Positions 44,701 to 57,327 are shown, counted from the first letter of the stretch. The stretch: 64,000 nt of DNA from Emydura subglobosa (GCA_007922225.1 ML679961.1:73760890-73824889); one strand, 5' to 3'. The notes: generated by a model not told the origin, from the sequence alone. Numbers and translations are program-made.

Positions 44701-47700
44701 CAATTAAGGGAGATTTTCCTTCACCTGATCTGGTAGAGATCTGTGGGTCTGAAAAACAAGATCCTGAGTTCTACTACCCATGATTTTGTGTACAGTTTAA
44801 GTAATAACCATGGTATCTATTGTTGATTCCATGGATTCATTACAAGGTAGCTACATCACAAATGGTATTTTTCATCTTAAGCCAAGGATAGAATGGAGAC
44901 CAAGAATTTCAGGACACAAATCCTTTAACACGCAGCTAAAAATAGGTTTGGTCCTGCTGTGTTGTTCCAGTTTCAGACTCTTGCTCCTATGAGTTCTTCA
45001 GCTGTGATTCCAAATTTGATAAATTAGTCTATTGCTTTAGCATTATATGCCCAATGAAAAAAAGATATATAAATTTTGTTGTAGTTCCCTAACTGGACAC
45101 CAGATGACAATATATACCAGAGCAGTTACAATGACAACCTATGTCTGTGCTTCCAAAATCACAGCCATTGTTACTGAGGTGATAGCTCATCTGTTCTTGT
45201 ATTTAGCATATAACATACAATGCAGATTTTGTTCGAAGAAAAAAAGTAGGTGCTAATTTCTACTTTATGAGTCTACAACTATTTTGAAAGTTCATCTGGT
45301 GCATTTTAAAATTCAGGAGCTTGTACAGAAGCTTAGTTGTACCTTTTTGCTTTGTGCTGTTTTTCTAGCCAGCCTTCTAACTCACCAGCAGGAGGAATGA
45401 TTTCATGCTAAAACTGCAATACAAAGATATTTTGAATAGTTGAGTGCAAAAAACCAGATCCCGCTCTCCTTGCTCGCACAAATTGTCTCACTGAAACCAG
45501 TGTTATTAATCAACATTCTTTCTCAAGAAATCAAAAATACATTGATTTGTAGCTGGACACCTCTTTGTGTATATATTTATAGATCTATATCTATCTTTTT
45601 ATATATATAAACAAATATTGGTATCAAACGTGCTGCTTGCTCTCCTCCAAAACCAATTAAAGCTTTGTAATTAAAAAAATAATCACTTGTGTCAGATTCT
45701 AAATGAATGAAGCTGCAATTAACAACAGGCAGCTCTAATCAATCATCTTTCTTGGAGTAATTAAAATTCCTTTAATTTATGTCAAGCAGTTGCCAAATGG
45801 GAATATCAGACCTCTTTAACAGTACAAGTAAAAATAAAAAAGTACATTGGCAGCTGCTTCTGGAATTCAAGCTATTGTGTTTCTTAAATCAAAGATCCTT
45901 GTTCACTGATAGTGCTATAATGTGTTTTTTGATTCATGTGGAACTTCAGAGCTACCATATACTTGACAATAAAGATGGTAGCACACTACAGGGAGATACA
46001 TTATGAGGATGAAATTCTGGTGCAGCACATCTGAAAGGGAGAAAGCTCTCATAGTGGGGTTCTAGCACAGCTAAGGAGACCCAATTTACTCATCAGTTCT
46101 GTCCTAAGGCTGGATGAAAGATATGCTGTTGTGGAGGGATACATTCTTAAGGGGTGATGGCAACCATTGCTAAATCTTTTTTTAAGCAAGGCAAAGACAT
46201 AAAAGGAGGTTAAGAGAATCAGAGAATAATTGGAGCTTAAGATAAGACAACCTGGAAAATGTAATTTGAGGTCCTTCTAGAACCTCATGTGTTTAAGAGT
46301 TCTCTAAGTCTTGCAGAGCATGTTATGGATTGGTTCCATTTTCACAGAGAAAAGGGAAGGGGTGATGGAGACTTTGTAAAAACATTTCAGTTCAAAAATA
46401 TTTTACGGAAGTTTTAGTGATTCCATGAAACCCAGAACATAGGGTTGCTTACTTTATTAGTTCAACCTATCTTTCTGTCATCTCTTAGCATTTATTTCAT
46501 TTCCAAAGTGCCCATCTGCATTGCACCTGTACATTCTCTGTCAGACTTATTGTAATATCACCTGGCAGTGGAAGTACAGTACCAGTACATATAATATATA
46601 ATGCCCCGATACCACAAAGTACCTCATAAAAGTTACAGAGACATCTGTTCAGGGTTCAGGATGTCTCTTACTCTCTGATAGGCACAGCCAAGGATAGTTC
46701 AAGTTTGTTCCTTGTCACAGGCAGAGATGTCTCATCCTTAATTTCAAAAGCTTCATATTCTAGTTGTGAAATTCTGACACACAGCTTTCCTTACCTTGTA
46801 AAGATGCCACTGAACAGCACACAGATGCCCTCTCAACATTGTTAAGATGCCCAAAGAGTTCTCATTGGCTAATCCACCAGAACAGTAACAGGACAAGATG
46901 TCATTAAAGGGAAGCCCCTGAATTCATAAGTGTATAAGGTTCATGACACTTTTTTTAAAGTAAGTCTAGAAAATAAAAAGTAATTCTGTCAAAAAGTCCC
47001 CATTAATCATACACTGTTTTTCTTCTGTTTGTACAGCATATGCGAGAACCATTGATTACTTATCAAAAGAACAGACTAATTTGCTGAGGACAGTGAAGAA
47101 AATAATTACTGAGGAACATTTTTAGAGTTCCTTGAAAAGTACCATTGAAAAGTTGAGCAATTCTACAGAGACATTATGGATTTTCACTTTATCAGGTAGT
47201 TGGAACACTATGCTGTGGAAAAGCATTGCCACTACATGGAATGTGATTGGATTTTATAAAACCACCACTAATAAGCACCATTTACTTTATGTGGCCTTCA
47301 CATCCATCTTCAGGATTTTGAACTCCTATTAGCGGTTTGTTGAATCGTGGTTTCTTAGGCTGTGTGAAGTGTCAGTGATAAACCTGCAAGAATGCATAAC
47401 ACTTTATAGCACCTATGTACTATTTAGAAATGGACTGGATCTACAGTATTCAAAGCCAAATTTCAAATCCCCTGAAGCTTGAAGAGTCCAGAACCAAGGT
47501 TTCATTTGTAACTCATTATTAATCATATGGACTAATAGAGATATATGAGGTTTCAAAGCACTGCACTGTGAGTTAGTAATATAATTCCCATTAAAGCTGT
47601 TGAAGCTGTGCATCTAAATACCTCCCAGTCAGTGTGTCAGCTCTACTTTTTGTCTTCTCAATCTTGTGAGAACACTAACAGACACATTTTCAGAAGTGGT

Positions 47701-47869
47701 CTTTAGTTTTATACTCACTTATATGCTCCCTCCAAAATATTGTGGCACACTTTATAGCACCCACTATATTTGAATGCACAAATCAGATAGATATGCTACA
47801 ATGTTCAAAGATTTTTGTGGAAGCAATAATCTGAGTGTAAAATTAGAGGATGAGATTAGATCCTGTTGA
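44701..47869. other. AT-rich unique sequence
   Basis: No gene, RNA or recognised repeat, apart from a small TA-rich simple stretch at 45570-45615. The short frames in it (such as 45047-45256 and 45779-46006) have no known domains. Confidence 0.4.
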
Positions 47870-48875
47870 CAAAGAGGCCCGATATGGGCATATTGCTTGA
47901 ACACAGGATGACTATGAGCTGCCAATGTGATGCGGCTGTGAAAATATAGTCCTCGGATGCATCAGACGAGGTATTTCCAGTAGAGATAGGGTGGTGTTAG
48001 TACCATTATACAAGACGCTGGTGAGACCTCATCTGGAATACTGTGTGCAGTTCTGGTCCCCCATATTTAAGAAAGATGAATTCACACTGGAACAGGGGCA
48101 GAGAAGGGCTACTAGGATGATCCGTGGAATGGAAAACCTGCCTTATGAGAAGAGACTCAAAGATCTTGGCTTATTTAGCCGAACCAAAAGAAGGTTGAGG
48201 GGAGATATGATTGTTCTCTATAAATACATCAGAGGAATAAATACCAAGGAGGGAGAGGAATTATTTAAGTTCAGTGCCAATGTGGACACAAGAACTAATG
48301 GATATAAACTGGCCATCAGGAAGTTTAAACTTTAAATTAGAGTCAGGTTTCTAACCATCAGAAAAGTGAGGTTCTGGAACAGCCTTCCAAGGAGACCTAG
48401 CTGACTTCAAAACTGAGCTTGATAAATTTAGAGAGATGATGGTATGATGGGAAAGCCTCGTCTGGCAAGTGACTGATCTCTGACTACAGGTGATAGATAT
48501 GCCTATGGCCTGTGAAGGGATGTTAGATTGAGTGGGTTCTGAGTTATTACAGAGACTTCTTTCTTCGGTGTCTGGCTGGTGAGTCTTGCTCAGGGTTTAA
48601 CATATTTGGGGTCGGGAAGGAATTTTCCCGCAAGGAAGATTGGCAAGGGCTCTGAGGGTTTTTCACCATCCTCTGTAGCACGGGGCACCGCTCATTTGCT
48701 GCTGGATTCTCTGTACCTTAAAGTCTTTAAACCATGATTTGAGGAATTTAATAACTCAGTCATTGGTTAGAGGTTTATGACAGGAGTGGGTGGGTGAGTT
48801 TCTGTGGCCTGCATTGTGCAGGAGGTCAGACTAGATGATCATATTGGTCCCTTCTGACCTTACAGTCTATAAGTC
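47870..48875 (+). mobile_element. CR1 LINE 3' third (sense)
   Basis: 5'-truncated CR1 of the same turtle subfamily as 55508-57550 but in the opposite orientation. It includes the RT C-terminal domain (47991-48335), then the 3' UTR with 'ttggggtcgggaaggaattttccc' and the end 'gatgatcatattggtcccttctgaccttacagtctata'. It is the least decayed CR1 coding remnant here. Confidence 0.9.
47991..48335 (+). pseudogene. CR1 RT C-terminal domain remnant (114 codons)
   Basis: A 114-codon open frame with the CR1 signature LVRPHLEYCVQFWSP, FKKDEFTLEQGQRRATRMI, MENLPYEKRLKDLGL and RRLRGDMIVLYKYI. It lacks the catalytic RT core because of 5' truncation, so it cannot encode an active enzyme. Confidence 0.9.
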
Positions 48876-51800
48876 TTTTGCTTTCTGGGATTCCTCTACA
48901 TCACATCTCTCCACTCACCCTCTCTCCTTGCCTTTGAGTAGAAAGAAAATACAATTTGGAAAAACAAGTAAAGGATGATAAAACCTGTTTGTTTTCACTT
49001 TTTTATTTTTATACTTTCTTCTTGTTGCCAACACAATTCCCCCCTCTCAGCTTCTCTTTGTTGTGAATGGGAATTTTGCAAAATATGATGGTGATAGTAC
49101 AGGCTACTCAATCTAATAAGAGACAACAGCTCTGAGCATTGATTGGACTATGTTGTGTTTGTGTTGAACTAAAATGTACAACAGTACACAGCATGCCTGC
49201 CAACTTGTCTTACAGAGATGTCATATAGTAAGAACACATTCTTTTTCAGAACTCAGGACTCTTGAATCTCAGACTTCTACTGTAGTAAACAAACCAACAT
49301 TAAACCTTTGAAACCCAGTCCTGGGCTCTGGTCCAACTCCTTTGTATCACTTTGGTAGCACAAAGGGGACATAACACAAGTGGATTTCCCCAGGTGCATG
49401 GTGTTCAGTACATGGCAAAGAGCTGGCAAAACAGACATATGCCTCCATCCTCTAAATCCTTAGAATAGAGCAGACTGTGATATAGGTGTGAGTAGGTGTG
49501 GCTTGAGCACACGTTTGCACTAGCCGTTCTGGGATGTTGAAGAGCTCCACAAGGAACTATCAGGCAGTGTAAACTACAATAGTCTGTGGCTGCATCATGG
49601 AGCTGTGCGGGCCACCAGACCACTCCAGAATTCAAGAATTGCAAAGGTGAAGGAAGCCACCTTTGCCCAACTTTTCCCCCCCAACTACAGTTGAATCTCC
49701 TTTGCTTCCAAGAGGCACAGCCCAGAATTTGGCCCTCAATCGTGGCCTGCCTCTTTCCCTTTCCGCTTGGGTAAATGCTCATCTCCAGGAAAAATTCATG
49801 AAACAGCAAAAAATGCAAGAGTGACTGCTTTCACCTTTTCACAAACATAGAAATACACAGTTGTCTCATTCTTCTGAACAAAATATGCTTTTAGAGGAAG
49901 GAAGAATGTTCTGCTTCTATCCAGATTTTTTCACTCATTATATAAAGCAAATACAGATAATCTAGGCCTATTTATTCCTTCAAATACTAATCTATCCATT
50001 ACATTGTTCTTTGTTAAGGATTATCAGGTACTTTTACTTCTAAACAGAAAACCAAGTTTTCCAGAAAAAAATCATTAAAAAGTGTGCAGTAGTCATTAAT
50101 TTGGTCTGCTAATTTCTAGATTGTATTTTTTTTTTAAAGAAAATAACAGGTACAACTGCTGTTCAACAGAATGGAAAGGTCTAGGCTCCCTTCCCCCCCA
50201 CCCTGGTCCTAAATTTCTGATAATCCATAAAGAAGGTTTCTAGTGTGTAAACAACTGACGTTGATTACCATTGAAAGGCAATAAACATGCACAAACTGTG
50301 TTGCAAGGTTTTCACTGTTAAACAATACATATAACTGTGGTGAATATCAGGAAGAGGGCATATGTAAAATTGAAGTCAAAGTGAGAAATAGCAATGAATC
50401 CCTGGAACTGCAAGAATAAATAACTTTTCATTCCCATTGCCAGGCAATAGTAAGTTCATGAACAGCTTCCAAAACTCTCAATTTGGAAATATGCATATTT
50501 ATCTATCTATTCTTAATTTAGAACCTTGTGGCATATTGGAATGATCAGCTAATATTTACCATGTTGAAATGTTAGGTTACAGTTTCATCACTAGACAGTA
50601 ATATTGCTCATTATAAGATCACACTAGAGTATTTCTAGAACTGATTATATTTTAGCTTGGTGAGTGGTATATAAACCACTCAGGCTTGTTTTATTAGACA
50701 ATAACTTAAGTGAAATAACTTAAGATCTATGGACACCCAGACAACCATGGGACTGACTCTGATCACACTCTGGGATCCAGCTTTCTGAATGAGTTTGGTG
50801 ACTGAAGGGGTGAAAACTATATCTTTGGCATGGCTAGATCATTACATCCTGCAGTTTGAGATAACGGCTTTTGCTGGAGGACCAGGGTCATTGGTCTGCC
50901 TGTGGAGAATAGTATGACCAATTTCAGAGCTCTCTAATGAAAAAAATTTTGCAACCTGCAGTTCAATCTATCAGTAATCTGCTGGGACATTCTGATGATG
51001 TTTTGTCTTTGATCATTAATACAGTGCTTCCTAAACACCCTTTAAATTGCCTGATCTACTGATGATCTGTAGCAAATGAAACATACTGGCATGGGATGTA
51101 AGAGAAAACCACACTCCAGATTTGCTGTACATATCTGACTGGAGAGCATGTCAAATGATTGCATTACAGAGGATTATGAAGTATGTTGTATAACATCTAA
51201 AAAGAGGGGACTTTAGTTAACCAGGATTGAAGGAGAGTGTAAGACCCTCAGACAGAAATTCTCTGAAGTGCTATTAGAACAATGGAAAAAAGATTCATCG
51301 TTGTAAAGTTAAGACAAAGTTGAGAACTGATATTGAATATCGTGTAACAAAGACAAGTTGATGATGATTGAACACTGGGGTTCTATTTCTGCAGGTGCAC
51401 ATGAAAGGCTTTTACATGTAAAAGGCTTTCACTGTGAGCCATTTCCCCTTGCTCTTCAAGAGAAGAATACACTACTTAATGAATTATCAAGGCAGAATCC
51501 AAAGAAAAAATCCAGGAAGCTTGGAGCACAGCAGAAAAAAGTCTCCAGACTCCAGGTTTCCCCTTGAGATGATTTTTCTCGCTAGGTACTAGCATTGTAT
51601 AAAGAAATGTACTGTAAAACATGCAGGAAAGAAAACTGCTGACTCAATGGCCCCTAAAGTATTTGGTCTCACTTTGTTTATCTGTTTATATTTCTTAGTT
51701 TCTACAAGTGTAAAAGATGTCTGGGCTTAACTACCGATAACCTCTTTGCAACTGGTTATAAATAACAATATAGTAAATAAGACTCCTTACTCAATATCTG

Positions 51801-52155
51801 ATATTTGGTTGTTTGGCTGCAAGCTAACACTTTAGATATATGACATTAATTTTAATGCCTTCCTTATTATTAAGCCATTCAGGCAAAAACAGCGGAAAAC
51901 ACAGCTCAACTGTGTGTGAATATGATTGCCATTTCATTATGTGGTTTCAAATCCCTGAAACTTCATTTTTTCCATGTTATATTGATGACACACATAGAAG
52001 TTGGAGAGAGTACTATATATGTTTTAAGGGCTTGATTCTGGGGACTGGGAGGTAGGAGGTGGAGAAGGGGAAACTTCATAAGTGGGCCCATGGTGGAGAC
52101 CAGCTGAAGTCAGCTGGGCTCCATGTGGCAGGTCTCTTTGCAGGAATAGGACCAT
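48876..52155. other. Mostly AT-rich unique sequence
   Basis: No gene. The minus-strand 137-codon frame at 49405-49818 has no recognised domain and lies in a slightly GC-richer stretch that may be an unidentified repeat. Confidence 0.4.
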
Positions 52156-52182
52156 TTATTTATTTATTATTATTATTACTAT
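52156..52182. repeat. (ATTT)n/(ATT)n simple repeat
   Basis: TTTATTTATTTATTATTATTATTA-type tract. Confidence 0.85.
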
Positions 52183-52184
52183 TA

Positions 52185-52290
52185 GAACTAGTTGAAATTG
52201 TTCACATTTTTCAAAATTTCCATGACATTTTTAAATAAAGAAATTCAAAATGCTTTTGCAAAACATTTTGTTTGCTGGTTTTCAAATCAG
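52185..52290. mobile_element. AT-rich MITE fragment
   Basis: The ends AACTAGTTGAAATT and (reverse complement) CAGCTGATTTGAAAACCAGC match the terminal motif of the element at 25791-26156. An internal deletion leaves about 105 bp. It lies only 33 bp from LTR B. Confidence 0.5.
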
Positions 52291-52318
52291 CTGTATTTAC
52301 TAATGTTATTTATGTTTC

Positions 52319-52323
52319 ATCCC
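52319..52323. repeat. TSD ATCCC, left of LTR B
   Basis: A 5-bp target-site duplication identical to 53400-53404. Confidence 0.85.
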
Positions 52324-53105
52324 TGTTGACAGGCCGTCTCCGGGGGAGGCCACAGCAGCTTCCTATACACGGGGAAATAGCTCGCGTTTGGCAAGTGAGC
52401 AATCTAGTGCTCTGCCCTTAGGCAGGGTGAGCAGCAGTTTATCGCTCAGGCCCTCAGTCAGGGTGAGCGAGCAAGGGCAATGGCTTCAGGAGCAGTCACG
52501 AGAGAGAGAGACTCTCCTCGGGATGGCTAGGGGGAGGGGAGGGAGATGCAGGCCCACCCATCTCCACTGCATCCCAGCCCAGGGCCCTAGTAGCAGCAGA
52601 AGTGGCTGCCACTGTGTCGGCAGGGATCCCGCCGCAACACACCGACTAAACTGCAGATTCAGCCACAGGCCATGGCTGCTCCTGGGCTACTTTCTCCCTG
52701 CTGGCCCCAGTACCTGCCTTCTCCATGCTGTGAGGGTAGTCCGCCTGGGGTAGGCCCGTCAGTCTCTCCTCATCCACAGGCGGTAAGGCGGGGAGTTCCT
52801 CTTCGAGGGGCAGCTCCTCTAGGTCGTTGTACGTGGGGAGCGGCTCGGCTTCTGGCAGCTCCTCCAAGTCCTGTCCCAACTCACGGGGCTCAGTAGCCGG
52901 CATCTCCTCCAGATCCTGTCTGGCCTCAGGGGGTACCCGCCACTCGGGTTGCTCCGGGGTCTCAGCCCAGTCCCGGGGTTCTGGAGTCCGGGACCAGTCC
53001 TTGAGTCGGGGTATCTCGACCCAGTCTTTATGGCCGGGTTGCCTGGTCCAGCTCCGGGAAGGCCCTACCCAGTCTCTAGGCCTGGGAATGGCCGGCCAGC
53101 CGGCC

Positions 53106-53134
53106 GCTCGGCTCGGCTCGGCTCGGCTCGGCTC
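53106..53134. repeat. (GCTCG)5 tandem repeat in LTR B
   Basis: Five copies of GCTCG plus a partial unit. On the minus strand this codes for the Ser-Arg-Ala-Glu-Pro stretch of the LTR frame. Confidence 0.95.
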
Positions 53135-53211
53135 CAGCCTGGGCCTCTGCTGGCAGGGCAGCACATCTGTCTCCGGCAGCAGTCTCTCCCTCACTGAGCT
53201 CAAGGGCCAGG

Positions 53212-53219
53212 CTTTTATA
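53212..53219 (-). promoter_or_regulatory. TATA box of LTR B
   Basis: TATAAAAG on the minus strand, in a GC-rich setting, about 180 bp downstream of the LTR 5' end. It is followed by CCTGGCCCTTGAGCTCAGTGAG, a block conserved in LTR A. Transcription would start about 25-30 bp downstream (near 53180-53190) and read leftward through the open frame. Confidence 0.65.
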
Positions 53220-53399
53220 CTTCCCTTTCCTGTCGGGGCTCCGCCCCCCTGCCACCGATTGGGCTGGCTGGGCGGTCCTATCACGGCCCGGGTCCCTTGT
53301 TGCTGGGCAGACTCAGCGGCTGGGCCTGATGTTGTCCAGTCGGGCTGCTCACGCCCTCCCTCGGGCTGTCTCTGGGGGAGGCCACAGTGGCTTCCTACA

Positions 53400-53404
53400 A
53401 TCCC
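53400..53404. repeat. TSD ATCCC, right of LTR B
   Basis: Identical to 52319-52323, directly after the terminal TACA. Confidence 0.85.
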
Positions 53405-55507
53405 AAAGATTGCCCTGCAGCAGCTCAGTGCTGCCCAGGAATCATGTTGACACAAGAGGCATTCAGTCTAACTCAGAGCAAAGAACACAACCTATACAAA
53501 CAGCAACTCTGGCTCATGCTGCTCCTGGATTTTTCCCTAAAGGATTTGTCTAAATACTCAGTAGACCTAATCCTGGTTCATCTGAGACACCAAGATTACC
53601 ATGCAAGACAGTATGGCTGCTAACTATTACAGAAATAAATGTGTAATGTACACTAGCAGAATGCTCCTTTAGTTTCATGAACACATGAATGTTTGAGTCT
53701 TCTATTGCTTCAAAGCTAATGGACCCAGGCTCATGCTTTTAAATCCAAAAGACCTGGGTTCCATTCCCATTCCAGGAGTGTCATCACCTCTTGCATTAAA
53801 GTAAAGTGTTAACTATAAAATATATTATGTTAAAGAGTTTACCAGAGTTCTCTAAAGCAAGAAAATTCTGGCAGAGTCCGGTTTGGTACTTTCTGATTAA
53901 GCGCAATAATGCTGTTGAGTCAAAACACAAAACCTTAAGTGTAAAACTGGATGTGCAACTATTCTCTCTGAATTTCCTGAATTTTAATTAAACCCATAAT
54001 GCTAATTAAGCATAGAGTTGTTTAGAAGTTGCATTTCAATGATACTATTCTTTTAATTTAAAAGAAAAAATATATCTGCATTATGAATTTTCAAAACAAA
54101 CCTTGCTACTAGAATTAATTTTTGCCTCTTTGAAATGACTCCTTTCGAGCCACTAATGACTATTGAGTAAATATGTAATTTGGAAGCTTTTGAAAAAGGG
54201 TAGATCAATCACATACTCAGAGAATTTATAATTAGCAGATTATAGATCTATGAGGCTTTAATGGCTGCAGAGTTCTATACAGTCACAATGACTGTATTTG
54301 TACGACAACTAACTGGGTGTCAAATAAAATGTCTCAAATTTCCAACTAATTAAAGAAAAAAAAAACAAGTTAAGCTTGCTTCTTGCCAATCAGTGGTATT
54401 TAGAAATGCTACCTCATTTCATCTCATGTCTAAATAAAGGGTAACATTATGACTCATATTATGCACCTACACAAAGAGGGTGGAAAGTGTCCGTTTACTT
54501 CTTTGCATGGGATATGTGTATCACTGGATGCAACACTGGGGACAAAAACTGCCTCTGCTGCGGCTACTCATCCTCACATGCAGGTGAGTGGGGAGTGAGT
54601 AGAGTTTTCTCAATCCTTCCCCACCAATGTGCCAACCCATGCAGCTGAGCTGGTGTGGAGATGAAACTTTTCTGCACCAGATATCAAGCTAGCACAAATT
54701 ACTTTTCCTGTATGAATAAGGGAAGAACCAGCAACCATACTGTGACTCTCTGAGTTATAGTACAGTCCCCTAATGTGCTCCAGAGTTAATGCATCTCTGT
54801 ACTGCCCCTTATTCAGGGTGTGTGATAAAACCACAATCTATGCCATAATTTTGTCTAGATTGTTCAGTGCTTTGTACAGGAGTTGTGAACCAGTCAATTC
54901 TAGGCCAAGAGGACAAATTTATCAAATGTACTTCCCTATGTGATGTATCCTTTGCTCTTTATACAATAACAATATGACGAAAACACCCAGGCACAACTGG
55001 GTCCCAAATAACAGCATTTACTAACTACTCACAAACATGCAAGGAGCTACATATGCACTGCTGCTCAGACTGGTTCCTGATAGCTTCTAGAATATAGAAC
55101 AAAGTGAGGGCCACTGGAGGACTCACAGATTATTTGAAGAGATATTAACCTATTTCTATACACTGCATTAGATAAAATAAGTTTGGTGATTTCAGACCAA
55201 GCCATAATGAGCTTGTGTCACATCACTTAGAAACCGTGTTACTCATTTGCACTTTGGTTGTTACTTAGTCATCTTACTATGGAAATTCTATTCTGTAGCC
55301 TGATCTATGGATTGTGTATTAATTATATTGATTATTTAAGAATTCCCAGTTATCATTCTGAGGTTTCACAGGTTCTTGTCCCAAGATCAAGTCCAGTATT
55401 ATTAATATTACTGTACAGTTGGGAACCCCAATGTGCTTAGTTGCAACACTCACATTTTAGGATCCCTTCTGTATTTGTAATAGTTTATTAATAAATTTAG
55501 CAAAGTC
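53405..55507. other. AT-rich unique sequence
   Basis: No gene or recognised repeat. The frames 53387-53623 and 54610-54834 have no known domains. Confidence 0.4.
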
Positions 55508-56227
55508 ACAAACTCATAGACTCTAAGGTCAGACGGGACCAATATGATCATCTTGTCTGACCTCCTGCACAATGCAGGCCACAGAACCTCACCCACCCAC
55601 TCCCGTAACAAACCTCTAACTTATGACTGAGTTATTAAAGTCCTCAAATCATGGTTTAAAGACTTTAAGGCACAGAGAATCTGCCAGCAAGTGAGTCATG
55701 CCCCATGCTACAGAGGAAGGTGAAAACCCCCCAGAGATTTTGCCAATCTTCCCTGTGGGAAAATTCCTTCCCGACCCCAAATATGGAGATCAGTTAAACC
55801 CTGACCGTGTGGGCAAGACTCACCAGCCAGACACCCAAGAAATAAGTCTCTGTAATAATTCAGAACTCACCCCATCAAACGTCCCATCACAGACCATTGG
55901 CATATCTACCACCAGTAGTGAAAGATCAATCAATTGCCAAACTAGGATGTCCCATCATACCATCCCCTCCATAACTTTATCAAGCTTAGTTTTGAAGCCA
56001 GCTAGGTTTTTTGCTCCCACTGCTCCCCTTGGAAGGCTATTCCAAAATTTTACTCCTCTGATGCTTAGAAACCTACATCTAATTTCAAGTCTAAGCTTTC
56101 TAATGGCTTCCTAATGGTTTATATCCATTAGTTCTTGTGTCCACATTGACGCTGAACACAAATAATTCTTCTACCTTCCTGGTATTTATCCCTCTGATGT
56201 ATTTATAGAGAACAATCATGTCTCCCC

Positions 56228-56551
56228 TCAACCTTCTTTTGGTAGGGCTAAACTAGCCAAGCTCTTTGAGTCTCCTCTCATAAGGCAGGTGTTCCATTCC
56301 AGGATCATCCTCGTAGCCCTTCTCTGCCCCTGTTCCAGTTTGAATTCATCTTTCTTAAACATGGGGGACCAGAACTGCACACAGTATTCTAGATGAGGTC
56401 TCAGTAGTGCCACCTCCCTATCTCTACTGGAAATACCTAGTTTTATGAATCCTAGGACCACATTAGCTTTTTTCACATCAAACGGGTGGCTCATAATCCT
56501 CCTGTGATCAACCAATACGCCCAGGTCCTTCTCCTTCTCTGTTACTTCCAA
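56228..56551 (-). pseudogene. CR1 RT C-terminal domain remnant (107 codons)
   Basis: Contains EKDLGVLVDH, KKANVVLGFIKLGISSRDREV, LRPHLEYCVQFWSP and FKKDEFKLEQGQRRATRMI, collinear with the remnant at 47991-48335. A 13-15-codon stretch before LRPHLEY is missing relative to that copy. No catalytic core. Confidence 0.9.
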
Positions 56552-56591
56552 CTGATGCGTCCCCAGCTTATAGCAGAAATTCTTGTGATTA

Positions 56592-56784
56592 GTCTACCTC
56601 ATCATTGATATACAAGGCTACTCCACCACCTTTGCCTTTATATCTGTCTTCCCTAAACAGCACATACCCTTCAATACTTGTACACCAGTTGTGACTCCTA
56701 TTCCACCATGTTTCTGTTATCCCTATAACATCTGGTTTCACTTCCTCTACCAGCAGCTCTAGTTCCTCCGTTTTGTTACCTAGG
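56592..56784 (-). pseudogene. CR1 AP-like endonuclease fragment
   Basis: The minus strand reads in one open frame SLGNKTEELELLVEEVKPD, VIGITETWWNRSHNWCTS and IEGYVLFREDRYKGKGGGVA-LYIND. ITETWW carries the conserved catalytic Glu of the AP endonuclease family, and GYxLFRxDR-GGGVALY is the next conserved block. The preceding LYTNARS is at 57078-57105, on the far side of the nested insertion. The rest of the domain is deleted. Confidence 0.85.
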
Positions 56785-57077
56785 CTATTTACGCACTGAC
56801 GGTGGCAAATTTACTGCCGTCAGATCGATTTATCCAGATTGATTGAGCGGAAGCGAAGACCTGTTCAATCGATCTGGAAGTCAATTCAATTACACCACCT
56901 CCTCAAATGATATAGCGCTGCATCGACAGGAACACATTTCCCATCAACACAGTACTATGGACATGGCACGCTAAAGGGAAGTTACGAAGTTGACGGGAGT
57001 CATGCAAGCTACTCTGTGTAGCTTGTGAAACTCCCATTAATTGCCACTGAATTTCCAGGTAAGTGTAGACTAGGCTC
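56785..57077 (-). mobile_element. 300-bp non-autonomous DNA transposon, copy 2, nested in CR1
   Basis: Same family as 35930-36229, opposite orientation. It splits the CR1 endonuclease between ...NARS and LGNK.... Both edges carry CTAGGCT (56780-56786 and 57070-57076); this may be a TSD or partly the element's own terminal repeat, so ends are good to about 10 bp. The frames inside it (such as 56903-57091) are not genes. Confidence 0.7.
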
Positions 57078-57327
57078 CAGACTCCTCGCATTGGTATACA
57101 AACATATTAATTTTTGCTGTTTCACTTCATTCACATTCCTTACCTAATTTGGCACAGTCATTTTACTGCAATATCACCTATTAGACTGGTAGCTACACTA
57201 CCCTTCCTTTTAATGTCCATTCTGTTCCCCACTGCTGTTTCCCTTCTTACTTTATTTTCATCCGTCTCAATGCTAAAATCAAGCATGGAGATTACCTGGG
57301 CATCTCCCAACCATCTCCCCCAGATCC

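Larger units (their letters stand above)
52324..53399 (-). mobile_element. Solo LTR B (1076 bp, exact 5-bp TSD)
   Basis: A GC-rich block beginning TGTTGACA and ending CCTACA, with identical ATCCC on both sides. On the minus strand a clear TATA box, TATAAAAG (+ strand 53212-53219), lies about 180 bp from the 5' end, followed by GAGCTCAGT as in LTR A. It shares with LTR A the GC-rich layout, the Pro/Glu-rich frame, the TGTTGCGGC--G-CC-CCGAC block after the frame, and the terminal self-repeat. The two are related but clearly diverged elements. No internal retroelement sequence is adjacent. Gypsy and ERV classes cannot be told apart from the LTR alone. Confidence 0.85.
52646..53399 (-). other. 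LTR B open frame, Pro/Glu/Trp-rich protein
   Basis: The minus-strand frame is open through nearly the whole LTR and out past its 5' edge (to 53455), ending at a stop at 52646. No ATG sits near a plausible start; the first in-frame Met codons are deep inside. Downstream of the TATA box the product has tryptophans in RDWxxxP-like units about 9-11 residues apart (RDW, HKDW, LKDW, PRDW, PEW). Three acidic DLEExP units follow, then LPPVDEERLTGLP and EKAGTG. The last block aligns in frame with LTR A. It is not a known domain. It may be a retroelement accessory or leader ORF, possibly with a spliced or non-ATG start. Confidence 0.45.

Noticed and set aside
49405..49818. 137-codon minus-strand open frame
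   Set aside because: No domain or conserved motif recognised; Cys/Ser-rich composition typical of chance translation.
52827..53450. 207-codon plus-strand frame in LTR B
   Set aside because: It is the complement of the minus-strand frame, runs opposite to the TATA box and has no match in LTR A.
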